Below, one piece after another: positions 52,726 through 64,000 of a stretch of DNA of 64,000 nt. The DNA is from Paramecium tetraurelia (taxonomy: Eukaryota; Ciliophora; Oligohymenophorea; Peniculida; Parameciidae). The stretch's first letter is position 1. Each line of letters begins with the position of its first letter. Position numbers and translations under genes: made by a program. Where the stretch lies: the NCBI RefSeq assembly GCF_000165425.1, contig NW_001799100.1:1-64000 (forward strand), read 5' to 3'. The notes beneath the pieces are model-generated. The model saw only the letters and a program-made list of their open reading frames with translations. It did not search any database and had not been told where the DNA came from.

Positions 52726-52844
52726 TTTGTTATTTTATATACTTATGTTCTTTATGTTAATATGTATCAAATTATATATTATATTTCGAACATTCTTTAT
52801 TATTTTTTTTTGTTGGTTCTTTGATTAAAATTATTATTTATTTT

Positions 52845-53509
52845 ATGGACTCTTAATACGAGGAGGGAGAAATAATGACTCAGAAGAGCGAATAATTGGA
52901 ACGCATAAATAGCGAATCCTCATTGCGTTCCCTTGTAAATTCTTATTTAAACATTTAGAGTGATACTAATTTCGATGAAAGAGTGCGTAAATCTTAATAA
53001 GAAGACCCAAGTTCTTTTTCTTACGTCTGTGCCATCTACAATTTCTTAGGTCAATGTAATCAAGTTGGCTGCAAGTATTACAATTCATATCCTTAAGGAA
53101 AAGGCATATCCTTTTGTAAGATGGATTAGAGTAATTCATTACTGAGAATATCCAATTATTGAGGCAATTGATCAATAATGGGGAAAAGATTAGAGTTCCT
53201 TATGAAAATTATCTAACTAAAGAAAATCACCACAAAAAACATTAGGTAATCAAACCTAAAGTTATGACGAACTACAATCAAGAACTCTGTGAAAAATACA
53301 AAAGAGCCTTAACTCATAAATTAAGGAAAGATATCGATAAAATGTAAGATAAACTCAAAACCATTTGCTATCTCAAGAAATGGGTGAGACACAATTTCGT
53401 AGATGCAAGAGATTTTAGCGAATTGTTTTATTCTCTAAACTCTTCCTAATAAATGCATTTTATGAACTTTTTCAAAGTTCTTGAGTTATAGCCACCCTCA
53501 TTTCAATGA
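52845..53509 (+). CDS. CCCH zinc-finger-like protein
   Basis: 213 residues, one 23-nt intron (gtattaca...ccttaag, AAG); removing it closes the frame and creates the motif C-x8-C-x4-C-x3-H (VCAIYNFLGQCNQVGCKKRH, residues about 68-87). This is near the CCCH finger (usually C-x8-C-x5-C-x3-H), which binds RNA. The rest is helical and basic (YKRALTHKLRKDIDKMQ). RNA binding is inference. It starts 119 bases from the divergent TauE gene. Confidence 0.7.
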
Positions 53510-53916
53510 TCGTTTATACATATAAATTTGTTTCTATGTGTATGTGCAACACTTATCCCATTATTTTATTGGAATATAAATCTCCAACAAAGTAAGTTTC
53601 TTAAAGTTTCAAAGAAACTCAATTTTTAGATTCCATTTCAATTAAACTAAGAGAGGACGGGGGTTTACAAGTCTCGCGAACTCTGAGTATCAGTGGTTTG
53701 GAGTAGTTTAAATTTATGTGTATTATTTAATTATTGCAATCTCTCTGTTTAAGGAGTAATAATTAGAATATGATGATTAATGGATAAAGTTTGTTACATT
53801 TTCATGTTGAACTCATTGATCGACCTATATAATAATAATAATTAAAATATTAGGCACCATCGTGTTGATTATTTAGAGAATCTGCATCTTTTACTACCAT
53901 CATCAGCTAGTCATAT

Positions 53917-54117
53917 TCATTTGAGTTATTTTTGTAAAGCATTGAATTTTTCAACATTTTCTATTATAACCCTCTCAATTTGGCATCTCTCCATGTAATC
54001 ATTGAGTGTGTGATCAAATCCTTAGGAAAGAGTAGATGCTACAGGAGATTTTTGTGATTGCTAATATTAAATGGTTTAGAACCCTTATTAATATGATTAA
54101 AAGAGATTATTTGTCAT
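53917..54117 (-). CDS. small hypothetical protein (66 aa)
   Basis: 66 residues, Gln-rich N-half (SYQQGFQTIQYQQSQKSP) and a coiled-coil-like end (CQIERVIIENVEKFNALQK). Its ATG overlaps the start of the divergent gene at 54,093 by 25 bases, so one of the two starts must be wrong or one model false. Confidence 0.4.
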
Positions 54118-54744
54118 TTCATTAAGTGTTTGAATAAAGAGTATAGTTTAAAAGTCACCAAAGAAGAATTGCTTAAGTAAGGGGGTCAAGCTATAACGAC
54201 TCTGATTATTCGAAGCTAATTGAGCAAGTCACAGGGTTTTAGCAACGAATGAGAAAGAGAAATCATCAAATCCAAGAGTAGCAAATATAAGCAAAAAATG
54301 AATTACTATCTTAACGATTGAGATCGATACAGAAAACTGAGCCAAAATTACAATTAAATGACCTAAAAATATATAGTTCTAGGAAACAGTTTTAGCTGCA
54401 ATACGATCGGGAAGTATCTAAGTAAAATTCTAGACTGAGAGAACGAATAAAGTCGATGTATATAATTAGAAATTATATTAAGTGAGCCCCAAATAAATAG
54501 AAAAACTCTGAATTAAGATTTTGTGAAACATTAAATTACTTTGGAGAGAATGCAGAAGTTCAAAATGAAAAATAACAGATGCGTGTTAAAGTCGTTAGAG
54601 AGGATTGAAAACTGCGAATCATAAAACCAAAACAAATACTTGAAATATTACACACAAACAATAAAAACTGAGCCTGATAAAGAATATAGTGCTTGCAGAT
54701 CTAATACTAATAAAGTACTGAGTTTTATAAATCTGATTGATTGA
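54093..54744 (+). CDS. CFAP97/hemingway-like protein
   Basis: 208 residues, one 25-nt intron (gtatataa...tattaag, AAG), closing in frame. Splicing restores NSRLRERIKSIEPQINRK, followed by DFVKHQITLERMQKF. This matches the E/KN-x-x-L-x-x-R(I/L)...P-x-(I/Y) then D-F-x-x-H-x pattern of the CFAP97 (hemingway) domain of ciliary proteins. The C-tail is polar. Related in pattern to the protein at 23,378. Family call by eye only. Confidence 0.6.
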
Positions 54745-55480
54745 TTTTAAGCCATAGAACAATCAAATATATGAATTGTATTATATAATAATAATTATAT
54801 TATGTTTTGATTGTGTTGAATAAAATCATAATATTGATAGCAATTTCAATACTAAAATTGTCATATGAATCTTACAATATAAAAACCTTCTATCTTCATT
54901 ACAACATGTTTCAGATAGATTTTTGGTATACTTATTCGTTATATTTGAATGAGTGGGACAAGAACTCTATTCTCTATCATTTAAAATCGTGATCATTAAT
55001 TTATCAGTCATCAAGTATTATAAAAAAGTAGAAAACTTTTGTGTTATTTACAAATCTAGCTACAAATATGATAAGGTTATCTATAGAGCTGTTGATTTTC
55101 AACTTAATATTTAGATAATTTTATAAGGTCATTTTTCTTATCTTTACTTAGATCTGGTTTATTTGATTACTAATCTGCACCAGGTTTATATTTCTACTAG
55201 GAATACTTTAGTTTGGAAGCACAATTTCCAACTTCGACACTTCCAAATTGGACAACAAATTAATTATTATTTGGTATTGTGATTAATATATCCTTACTAG
55301 ATTTCAGAAAAAGCAATTAATTATGAAAAATGAACTAGATTAGATTTAGTGGGGAATTGTAATTATTTGGTTTCCTTAAATAAATAATATAATTAATTCG
55401 AATTTATATAGAACATTCTATTTCAGAATAAGGAATTCTTGATAATTATTGATTATATTCATTTTTTTATTATAATTCAC
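54745..55480. other. intergenic, nothing supported
   Basis: About 735 AT-rich bases, with short TA-rich runs near 54,780. A 60-codon standard-code frame (54,807-54,992) shows no protein-like composition or domain. Confidence 0.4.
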
Positions 55481-55539
55481 TCGAAAAGCCTTTCTAAGAA
55501 TGTCTTATCCTTATCTTGTTTGGCTTGCTTTTATGGTTA

Positions 55540-56850
55540 CTAAGGTTATGTTGGAACCTGAATGTTAAAGGATAATTTACTTGTATAGGTGGGGCTGTTT
55601 GTGCTAATTATCCAGGTTAGATGGGTGGTAAAGTTTTTCTGTAAAGTGAATTACCCTAGGCTGGCAATCTTTAGAAGTCTTTATAAACAGATGATGGCAC
55701 AGCAGTTTAAGCTAATTAAACAGGTAAAGCTGTGGTAGTTGCCAAAGGAATTGATGCTTGAGGAATTGTTGCTTAGGGTTGAATAATTGTTGTTGGTGGT
55801 TTGCTCAATGTTCTTGTCTATGGAATAACACTGCCTGTTTAAATAGTTTATGGGACTACACTTGTGGTTTGAATGGTTTGTGGAATGGACTACACTTAAC
55901 CTGGGATAATAGTAGGTTATTGTTGAACATATGTGGAAGCCAACTGAGTTTATGGAATTATGGTGTTTTAAACTACATTTGGTCGTTATAGAGTTGTAGT
56001 TATCGGAGGTTAAATGAAGGTGCTTGTTATTGGTTGTTAGACGGGGGGTGGTTGTAGAACTTGTGTTGTTTGAATTGGAGGAGCTTAATAGGTTGTAACT
56101 TGGGGCTGCTAGGCGACTGTCACATATTGTTGAGCTTATTAAGTCTTATAGGAAATTAAGATATTCTTACCACTATCTGTTGTTGCACTCTCTGAGTTTG
56201 AATAGTTTGGGATTATGCTAGATTTGTCTGAGCCTTTAATTATTATTGATATTCTTACAGGCAAAATATTTTATTTTTATACTGTGTAATATTCTGTTCT
56301 CTCTTAGATCCTTTCTACTGGTACATATTCTAATCATTAACAATAAATTATTACCAATTTATTTTTCTTAAATTACTTATGGAATATATTCAATTTCATA
56401 TTAGACCGCATAATAATCAGTTATTTATCGTGTTATTGGCACCTACACCTACCTTCTCACTTCCTCGTATTCGGTGATTACTCTCTCATATGGCACATAT
56501 TCAATTCGCGATTCCCCTTTTATGGCTTATTCGGTCAATACATGTGAACTTAATTACACTGGACCAGTCTGATAGGGAGCACCGGTTTATCCTTAGATCT
56601 ATGATTGAGGCAATGGTTATAATCCTTATTGCTATGAATATGGAAGCTGTTGCGCTGGAAATCCGCTTATTGGAGCTCTTCCCAAATTTTAAGCAGGAAC
56701 CACATATTATGGTTGAGCTTAAGGGAAAATTTGATTTGGAATTCCTTATTGAGGTATGAACTGGTTCTGGTTTTGGCCTTATGGAATATTTTGTTAAGGT
56801 AAATTAGAATGAGGCTTCGATTCCTATCCTTATTAGGGAAGTTGTGACAT
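55540..56850 (+). pseudogene. eroded Gly/Tyr/Val-rich repetitive protein gene
   Basis: The plus strand is unusually rich in G and T. One frame (residue class of 55,588) reads GGAVCANYPGQMGGKVF, GKAVVVAKGIDA, LVYGITLPVQIVYGTT and GRYRVVVIGGQMKVLVIG. A second frame after about 56,300 reads YGTYSIRDSPFMAYS, NPYCYEYGSCCAG and GTTYYG. Together about a dozen TGA codons interrupt the two frames, often beside Gly. In-frame TAA/TAG would be Gln. It looks like a repetitive, perhaps extracellular or structural, protein eroded by point changes and at least one frame change. I recognise no family. Confidence 0.5.
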
Positions 56851-57186
56851 TTTTATTAATATCTTAATCTCTAATTATATTCCTTTATATATACGCTAAT
56901 AAAATACAATAAAATTATTTCATTTATTAATATATATTCATATCAATTAATTATTTTATTCACTATTTTATCATTTCTATCAAAGGAGTTCCTTCTATTT
57001 AATATTGATATGTAATTTTGTTCTGCCACACTTACCAAAATATTACTTAATTTCTATTGAGGTAATAAAATATATGATCATTATCATTGATTTCAATATT
57101 GAAGCATCATCACCTGAATATAATTTTAATATTAATTTACAGAAATCACTTTTATTAAATGTATTGGTTCATTATTTTCTTTTATA

Positions 57187-58176
57187 ATGTTTTAGAAATT
57201 ATTTTAATAAGTATCTGAATTCTAAATAGAGGGACAGCCTAATTTAGTTAGATTCTCAATTAGCGCCAATGAAAAATCAATAGTCTTATGGCTATAGTTA
57301 AATGAAAATAGATTCCTTACACTCGACAGATTGGATGGCACTTGGAAATCTAGAGAATAATAATTTTCGATTTCTGGTATTGGTCAACCTTTTAAACTGT
57401 ATTTGAATGAAAAAGGGAACATTTTGATTATGTATGATACCGCCAAAAGATATATATACACTTGGCTTAGATTGCACATGAATTAGAATTGGTTATTACG
57501 AAGTACTTTGGATCTATAAACACAAATCAATACTACATCAGATGTCAACTGCTTTTTTTTTAAGAATCAAATTTTTATAGATCACTAACATACCTTTTAC
57601 ATCATCAAGAGATTGGGTCAAGATTTTAAAATTATAAATAAAAAGATCTTTAAATACAATGACTTTATGAATTGCTTAACTTACGGTTATGAAAAGGATG
57701 TGTTAGCTGAAGTTACAGACTCAACTGTGTATTTTTGGAGAGAGGATCCGAAAACATGGATAAAAGAAAAACCAGCTTTCTATGATTGTGAAATCATACC
57801 TCATTATTCATGCTTTTAAAGAAATGAAGTCAAGGCATTTGTAAATGGAGCAGTGTGGATGATAACCTATCCAGAAAGAGAATTTATTGCTTATGAAGAT
57901 GAGAGAATAACAAAATGTGTTACACAATCAGCTTTAAATTATTTCTTTCAATTAGAAGAACCTACCAAAAATTCAGAATAGTATATTCACTTTTGGCATA
58001 GAGAAAATTAATCTTAGAAGAATTTTAATTATGAAAAGTTAAATTTTACTGCTGTAAACATTTTATTGGGACAAAATGGAAATGTCTTTGTAGCTATGAT
58101 AAAATCAGAGCAGTTCCTTAAGATATAAATTTATGAAGGTTTGTAAACTAGGGAATAATTACAACAAATTATATGA
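57187..58176 (+). CDS. hypothetical protein (329 aa)
   Basis: 329 residues, one uninterrupted frame. Several segments resemble beta-propeller blades (KSIVLWLQLNENRFLTL, GQPFKLYLNEKGNILIMYD, KDVLAEVTDSTVYFW, VKAFVNGAVWMITY, LLGQNGNVFVAMI), but the repeats are too diverged to name. Rich in aromatic residues; no signal peptide. A relative of WD-like proteins is possible. Confidence 0.7.
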
Positions 58177-58748
58177 TTATTATATATATATATTATATTA
58201 TAAATTCAATTATTTAGATTCAATTTAAATTAATCATACTTACTATTACCCTTTTAAATTTTTGAATACATAAATATGTGCATATACTAAATATGTTTAT
58301 TTAGGAATTATTTTTTTGGTTTGATATAAAATTGTCGTTAAAAATGAAATAGAAAAGAAATAACTAAAAAAGGACGACTTCTTTAATATACTAAAGGATC
58401 TTAAATTTAGTTTATGTTCAAGAATTGATTTATTCTGTATAGAAAGTTTAATTTATTAAAATTTTATAAATCAAGATATATTAAATACTTATTTATAAGA
58501 ATAATCCTATATAACTGAGATTATTTTAGATTTAGAGGATAGTGATTCTAGTAGTTACGTTGAATTATGTAAATAAGATTGAACAAGGAGGTATCTAAAT
58601 CTTCATAGCAATTATTGTATTTACATTAGGTAGGTCCTTTCGAGAATATTGAAAAGAGAAAGATAAAGTATTGATTCGTTATATGAGGACTAAGGAATTA
58701 TTTTTTATTTTAAAGTACTTTTTGCAAATTTTAAGAGGTATATAATAA
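58177..58748. other. intergenic with coding-like fragment
   Basis: Near 58,340-58,585 the plus strand reads about 80 open codons of protein-like composition (QLKKDDFFNILKDLKFS, ITEIILDLEDSDSSSYVEL) before TGA, with no ATG in frame. It may be a last exon of the gene at 57,187, or a relic; no intron I tried joins them in frame. Confidence 0.35.
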
Positions 58749-61640
58749 ATGGCTCATAATTATGATAGCGATATGTAGAATATAGACCCAGCTACGAAGA
58801 GGAGAAAATAAACCAGAGTGAGAAGATAACTAGTAAACAAGACTTTACATGAGGAAAGCGAAGAAAATTAAATGATTGAGGTGCAATAGAAGGTAACGAA
58901 AAAATATCAAAATTACTTACATTCTATTCAAAAAATGGGAGAGTTCGATTGGACAGATATTGAGAACACAAACAATACGAAGGTTATTTATCCAAGTAAA
59001 CTAAATCTAATTTCAAGTACAATTTTTGCAGGCTTCCACTTTACAATTTATGATTGCAGCTATGTATTTCAATTGTGATCATGACTATCTTGAACATAAC
59101 CTTTAAGAAGTTCAAAAATTGCTTAAGAAAACTGAATAACCCAATGGTACTTCATGTTAAGAGTATAATTATCGATTAATTAAGTGATTGTAAAAAATAG
59201 AAAAATAAAAAAGGGTATGATGTGAATGATGATATATTCATTTTAGAGATGAGACAATTAAGAATTTAGGATTTAGATGATATTATTCTCAACTAAGAGT
59301 AGCATTATTTTATTATTTTTAGATTAGAATTGGAAAAAATTTAAAGGGAAAATGAAAAAGCACTCCAAAACTTTTTAGCACTTGATATACCCCAACTAAA
59401 ACCCCCCATTAAAACTGACTAATCTAATAACCTATTAAGGGATATTTCTGGTCTAACAGAATACGAAAAACAATATATTGAAAAAATTGAGCTCAAAATC
59501 TAGACAGAAGGATAAAATATTATTACTTAAGAAACAGGCAAAAAGACGTAAGGAGGAGGAATTCACTTATCGCCAATTTTAGATGATGCCCTTTGTTAAG
59601 TTTGTAATGATGGAGACTATACAGACGATAATCTAATAGTGTTCTGTTCCAAATGCAATATATCAGTCCATTAGAAGTGTTATTTAATAGAAGTGATACC
59701 GAATGAAGATTGGATATGTGATGTGTGTTAGACTTTTGGACCCAACGGATAATATTTGCGTTGTGCTTTATGTCCAAAACTAGGGGGAGCTATGAAGGCA
59801 ACCCAAATCGATGCATCAAGCTTTGAACATTTAAATTAAACCTATTTTGAGTCTTAAGGGGAAACTATGATGAAAAATGATCTAGTTTCTAAATTATGTA
59901 AGTCTATTAATAACATAAATAGTTCAATAAATAGATGATGATTAAGAACTGTATTATGATTTTAGTAAAATACCAAACAGAGATATTAGGGATCTTGAGA
60001 ACAATAAGGACATCAAAGAACCTTAACCACAAAAGGTCTGGATTCATTTATCCTGTTTTTATTGGTCTCCTGAATGTTTTTTAGATGAAAAGTAAGACAT
60101 ATTAAGAGGAGTTGATAACATTAATCAAAAGAGATTTATTCTTAATTGTAGTTTATGCAATATCAAGAAGGCTGGGATGTGCATCTAATGTGCTAGAGGC
60201 AATTGTTAAACAGGATTTCATGTTGAATGTGCCAGACGATCAGGAATATTCTTAACCCAAACTATTGTTAATACTAAAACCGATTATCAGATATTTTGTT
60301 AAAAACATGTGCCACTCAAGGTCAAACGAATATTGGAATCAAAATAAAGATTATATGAAAGAGAAATCATCGATTTTTTTAGAGCATATGAAAAATGCAA
60401 ATCTGTCCAAAAAAAGTCTCAATAAAGAGTTAAAAAAACAAAAAATTCCAAGGAAGCTCAATTAAAACTCGAAATGCAGGAATATTAAGAAAATGAATTT
60501 GATTTAGTAGACTTTGCAACTAAATTAAAGGAATTCATAGACTAGATTTTAGATTAAAAAATGGTTGTAAATCTGAGAACTGAATAGGGCAAATATGTTT
60601 TTGAGTCTGTATCAGAACCCTAATTGAAATAATAAAAATAGTATCACCTAACTAAACTACCAGAAGTATATTAAAGTAAGGTTGATTAGAATGGCTAAAT
60701 AATTACATAATTTTATAAAAGTACTATTACTGCAACTGATGAGTTATGGAAGTTTTTCAAATATAGAGATTACGAGAAGGATATCATTTATAAAATGTAT
60801 GAAAAGTTGAGAAGAAGAGCAAGTAAATTCATGTAAGAATTAAATCCACAAAAAAAGCAAGCAAAACTAATAGATATGCTAATGTTAAAGAAATTTAAAA
60901 AAAGTAAGAAAGTTGATTAGAAAAAGGAAATAATTATTGAATTAGTGGGGGATGAATATTATTAAAGAGATGACAATTTATATTGTGTTTGTCGAGGCAA
61001 ATTTAAAGATGGAGATCCAATGATATGTTGTGAATCCTGTGAGGAGTGGTTTCATTTTGATTGTCTAGATATCATAATTCCGAATGAAGAAATTAGTAAA
61101 ATCAATTTCTACTGTTTTCTATGCATAGATGATTTGCCCAAAGAAAAGTAGGTTGAAATATATAATGGTTATGCGAATGTATTTAAGGATGCCTCATTTA
61201 AACTATAAAGAGAATTAGCAGATAAATGCTCATTAAATGAATCTCGAAAAATTAGAATGAATGAATTGAAACAGTCTGGATTGATTGAAGAAAACAATAA
61301 ACTCATATAAGAGAGTCCAGAATAAGAATAAAAATTAGAACAAATATAATTTGAGGATCAAATTGATAAATAAAATTATGCTCATTTAGAATTCCCAAAT
61401 CATTACAATGCTAAAAAATTAAAAAAAGAAATTACTTCCAAAGACAATAATTGTATATAAATTGAAACTCAAAATGAAGGAACAGAAAAAAATAAAAAAA
61501 ACGATGAACATGTGAAAACTCCAAGTAAAACAGAATCAGTCGAAGATCCGGATAATAAATTAGAAGTCCCAGATACTCAAGAAAAACTAAATAGTACACA
61601 GAATTCAAAAACTATACAAGACTATCTACCGAAAGAGTGA
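58749..61640 (+). CDS. JADE/BRPF-like PHD plus extended-PHD protein
   Basis: 940 residues with three introns (22, 22 and 25 nt; the first two end AAG), closing exactly. Around residues 265-340 is a first PHD finger (CQVCNDGDYTDD, VFCSKCNISVHQKCY, WICDVC), followed by an extended PHD (RCALCPKLGGAMK, WIHLSCFYWSPE, CSLCNIKKAGMCIQC, GFHVECARR), the pair typical of JADE, BRPF and Snt2 proteins that guide histone acetyltransferases. A separate C-terminal PHD (residues about 730-785; YCVCRGKFKDGDPMICC, CEEWFHFDC) resembles those that bind trimethylated H3K4. Nuclear chromatin reader by inference. No bromo- or PWWP domain seen. Confidence 0.88.
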
Positions 61641-61802
61641 TTCTAATATATTTTCACATTATTATTATAGTAAATTGTCACTAATTTCTTAACTCAAGAT
61701 AGAAATTCTAAAAATAGAGATATTATTCGTAATCTTAAACATTAATGAATAGAATCATGTAGGGTATATCTATTTATTGGATTATATCAATATTAGTATG
61801 GC

Positions 61803-62216
61803 TCACAATCTTCTTTCACAAAATTAAAGTAAAAGATCTCTCATTTTTATAAATTACTCATGAAGGGATAGAGGAATGGAAAATCCTGGTAGTAAATAGA
61901 GGACAATATGACATCCTTTTCTGGGTTTATCTGTAATTATAATATCAAAATAGTTATTTACAAAATAAGATTGTTCTTTTTTATTTCCCCATATTATAGT
62001 TACTTCTTTGATGTCAAAACCCTTCATTTGTTAGATTTTCATGTGAATCTCTTGAGTTACAAGTAAAATTCCCCTCAAATTGACCAAAGGTTGAGATGAA
62101 TAGAGTTGGAATTGTATCAAATAATGTTTTGATGTATAAATTTTTATATCCGTTTTTGAAATAGTTCTAAAGTTTTTTATGTATTTAAAGGCAAGGATAG
62201 AGTTTGAAATAAACAT
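61803..62216 (-). CDS. hypothetical protein (137 aa)
   Basis: One open frame of 137 codons under the ciliate code (includes KGFDIKEVTIIWGNKKEQSYF and GCHIVLYLLPGFSIPLSL). No domain. Its first ATG is only 11 bases from the divergent trichocyst gene, which leaves no room for two promoters. The internal ATG 52-54 codons downstream (HMKI / QQMKGF) may be the true start. Confidence 0.5.
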
Positions 62217-62227
62217 TAATATTTTTA

Positions 62228-63281
62228 ATGAAAGTTGCTATCACATTGTTGGTTGTATTAGCTCTCGCTAACGCTGGTATGGTGCAAAAATTCCCACTCA
62301 CATACGGTGGAAAGAGAAGCATCATGAACATCATGGTTGAAGTCGAAAACAAGATCAAAGCCCACTCACCACTTGACACAATCAAGGGAGTTCTTGATAA
62401 CTTCAAATCTGCAGTCGCCTAAGAATAAGGAACACACGATGAAGTCTATGGAGCTTAAAAGGCTGAATGCGATAGCGAAATCGCTTACAGAAGCACTTGA
62501 AGTTGAAGATGCTACTGGTACACTCAAAATCGCCAACGGTATCTTGAAGACCTCAAACATCTTATTGAAGAAGACTTAAGCCACCCTCGGTGAAGTTGAA
62601 AACATCTTGAACACCGTTTCATTACACATTGGACTCATCAACGACGCCAGAAAGGAAGACACCCAATCATACAACAGAGGTGCCGTCACATTCAACGATG
62701 CCATCAACGCCATCGATGACTCCCTTGATTTGGCCGCCGCTTTAGCTAAAGGAGGAGCCAGTTTGATCTAAGTTGCCGAAATGACAACCAAATTGATGAA
62801 ATCATCAGTTGCCACCAAGATGAACAAGGCTTTCATGGCCCCATTGGCTGCTTTGGCTTAAATCACATAAGAAGAAGACTCAGTAGGTGCTGCTGAAAGA
62901 CTCGCCCAATTATTGTAAACCTTGAGATCCAACGTTGAAGAAGCTTGGGCCTCATACACCGCTGAAAACACCAACGCTTTGGGTCTCTTCGCCTAATAAA
63001 AGGATTTATACCTTGCCTCATAAGCCAGACTTGATGACTCAAAGGGAAGATTAGCCAACAAGGCTGAAAACTTACAAGGAGTTATTTCCGTCTAAACCGC
63101 AGTTGCTTAAGCCGCCACCAACAAGAAATAAAGAAACTAAACCTTATGGGATGATGCTGCCGACTTGTGCCACAGCTTCGATGTTGAATATGAAGCCGTC
63201 ACCACCGGAAGAAGATAAGAATTAGTTTTGGTCTAAGAATTGGAAAGATTAGCCGAAAGAAGAGCTGCTGAATAATAATGA
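62228..63281 (+). CDS. trichocyst matrix protein, with one frame break
   Basis: A secretory-granule protein that forms the crystalline core of Paramecium trichocysts. It begins with a clear signal peptide (MKVAITLLVVLALANA), then a propeptide and helical repeats with family motifs (HDEVYGAQKAECDSEIAYR, EVEDATGTLKIANGIL, ARKEDTQSYNRG, FDVEYEAV). Codons favour GCC, AAC and ATC, unlike the neighbours, as expected of a very highly expressed gene. The first 90 codons and the rest are in frames one base apart: after AYRST one extra base (about 62,498) brings a TGA, and no intron explains it. Otherwise full length, about 350 residues. A recent pseudogene or a sequence error. Confidence 0.85.
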
Positions 63282-63420
63282 GATATAATCAAACCAATTA
63301 TTTCATTCATTCTTTTCAATTTCATTTCTTCTTCTAAAATGCTTTCAGATTCTACAAAGTAGAATTGCATTTATTAGAATAATTTCTAATTTCTATTAAT
63401 TATATATATATATTAATTAA

Positions 63421-64000
63421 TCAGTCGTTACTACCAAAGCACCTATGCATAGCAAACCCTCCACATGCGATAACCATAATAAAGTATATAGCCAATAATC
63501 CCACAAGTATCATAATGAGCATCATCTTTTTGTTTCTCCACCACATTTATCTTCTCAGAGTTGTTGCATTTGTTCTCATCGTTGTTGAAAGCCTAAAGCT
63601 ATTTCTATTTATTTACATAGCCATTTAATCAGTTTTAACCACCAAAATTTCTATTTTATCTCCTCTTTCCAGTAATTTATCTAGATTTTCCATCATTACG
63701 TCTTTGGTTTACTAAATGTTATCGGATACCATCCTTAATTTATCTGCCTAGGGAGAATTATAATATTAAATTTAGTTCTTTTATTCCTTTCATAGTTAAT
63801 GCAAATATTTTTACGATAGAGAATTATGAATTTAATCCATACGACATAGCTTTATCCCTTTATTATGGCGTAAACATTTAAAAGAATTTTTATTTCATGT
63901 CCTCCAAACAGGCAAATGCAATTCTCATCTTCAATCCTCTATCTGCCATAATCAAAAAGGAAAACCCATCTTCTACTAAAATGTGGAACTCATATTATTC
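63421..64000 (-). CDS. R-SNARE (VAMP7/longin type), 5' end missing
   Basis: The gene enters from beyond the window; 184 residues remain. One 28-nt intron (gtaaaaat...atgaaag, AAG) restores the frame. The N-part is the end of a longin domain (FSFLIMADRGLKMRIAFA). The SNARE motif follows with the central zero-layer Arg in LLERGDKIEIL, then NSFRLSTTMRTNATTL, a juxtamembrane WW (QMWWRNKKMM), a transmembrane helix (LIMILVGLLAIYFIMVIA) and a short cysteine-containing end. VAMP7-like SNAREs drive fusion with endosomes, lysosomes or the plasma membrane. It is convergent with the trichocyst gene. Confidence 0.92.

Noticed and set aside
55758-55991. Cys/Trp/Leu-rich 77-codon ORF (MRNCCLGLNNCCWW)
   Set aside because: It is the out-of-phase reading of the Gly/Val-rich tract; its composition comes from the GT skew.
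62337-62579. Separate 80-codon ORF starting MKSKTRSKPT inside the trichocyst gene
   Set aside because: Its C-half is the shifted frame of the trichocyst matrix protein; the N-half is an out-of-frame shadow.

Overview
The window reads as ciliate nuclear DNA, most likely Paramecium. The evidence is direct: long open frames appear only if TAA and TAG code for glutamine and TGA is the sole stop; the DNA is strongly AT-rich; genes are packed tens to hundreds of bases apart on both strands; introns are 20-34 nt long and nearly all start GTA; and the window ends beside a trichocyst matrix protein gene, a family I know only from Paramecium. Most lines of a standard-code ORF list are therefore fragments, and the models below were rebuilt by hand with the ciliate code and tiny introns. 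In nearly every model the spliced length closes exactly on a multiple of three.

Layout. Bases 1-14,500 are a gene desert with no intact gene under the ciliate code: decayed coding-like pieces, a few diverged similar segments and one telomere-like C-rich motif at the very start. Bases 14,530-17,200 hold another decayed coding piece, a GC-rich island, a perfect 13-bp hairpin and the reverse-transcriptase part of a non-LTR retrotransposon (LINE). From 17,885 to the end the window is ordinary gene-dense sequence with a few eroded patches.

Genes in order: an EF-hand CDPK-like pseudokinase; histone H2B; two small proteins; an eroded LITAF-like gene; a ULK-like kinase; one long protein split by a TGA; a RING protein; KAP3, the kinesin-II accessory subunit; an LRR protein; a Rab; a coiled-coil protein; a TLDc protein; a degenerate kinesin with an FHA-like tail; Cdh1/Fzr, the APC/C activator; a CID-domain protein; a second coiled-coil protein; a divergent Ras-like GTPase; a large glycine-zipper protein; a small protein; an MFS/UNC93-like transporter; a PP2C phosphatase; the inner-arm dynein p28 chain; a TauE/SafE transporter; a CCCH protein; two small proteins; an eroded Gly/Tyr/Val-rich gene; a hypothetical protein; a JADE/BRPF-like PHD protein; a hypothetical protein; the trichocyst matrix protein; and an R-SNARE cut by the window end.

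Several genes belong to ciliary or secretory biology (KAP3, p28, kinesin, Rab, R-SNARE, trichocyst matrix protein), as expected for a ciliate, but neighbours are on mixed strands and nothing suggests operons. The most unusual signals are the two degenerate enzyme-fold proteins (pseudokinase, pseudo-kinesin), the high share of introns ending AAG or GAG, the UGA-riddled Gly/Tyr-rich stretch, and the contrast between the first 15 kb and the rest.
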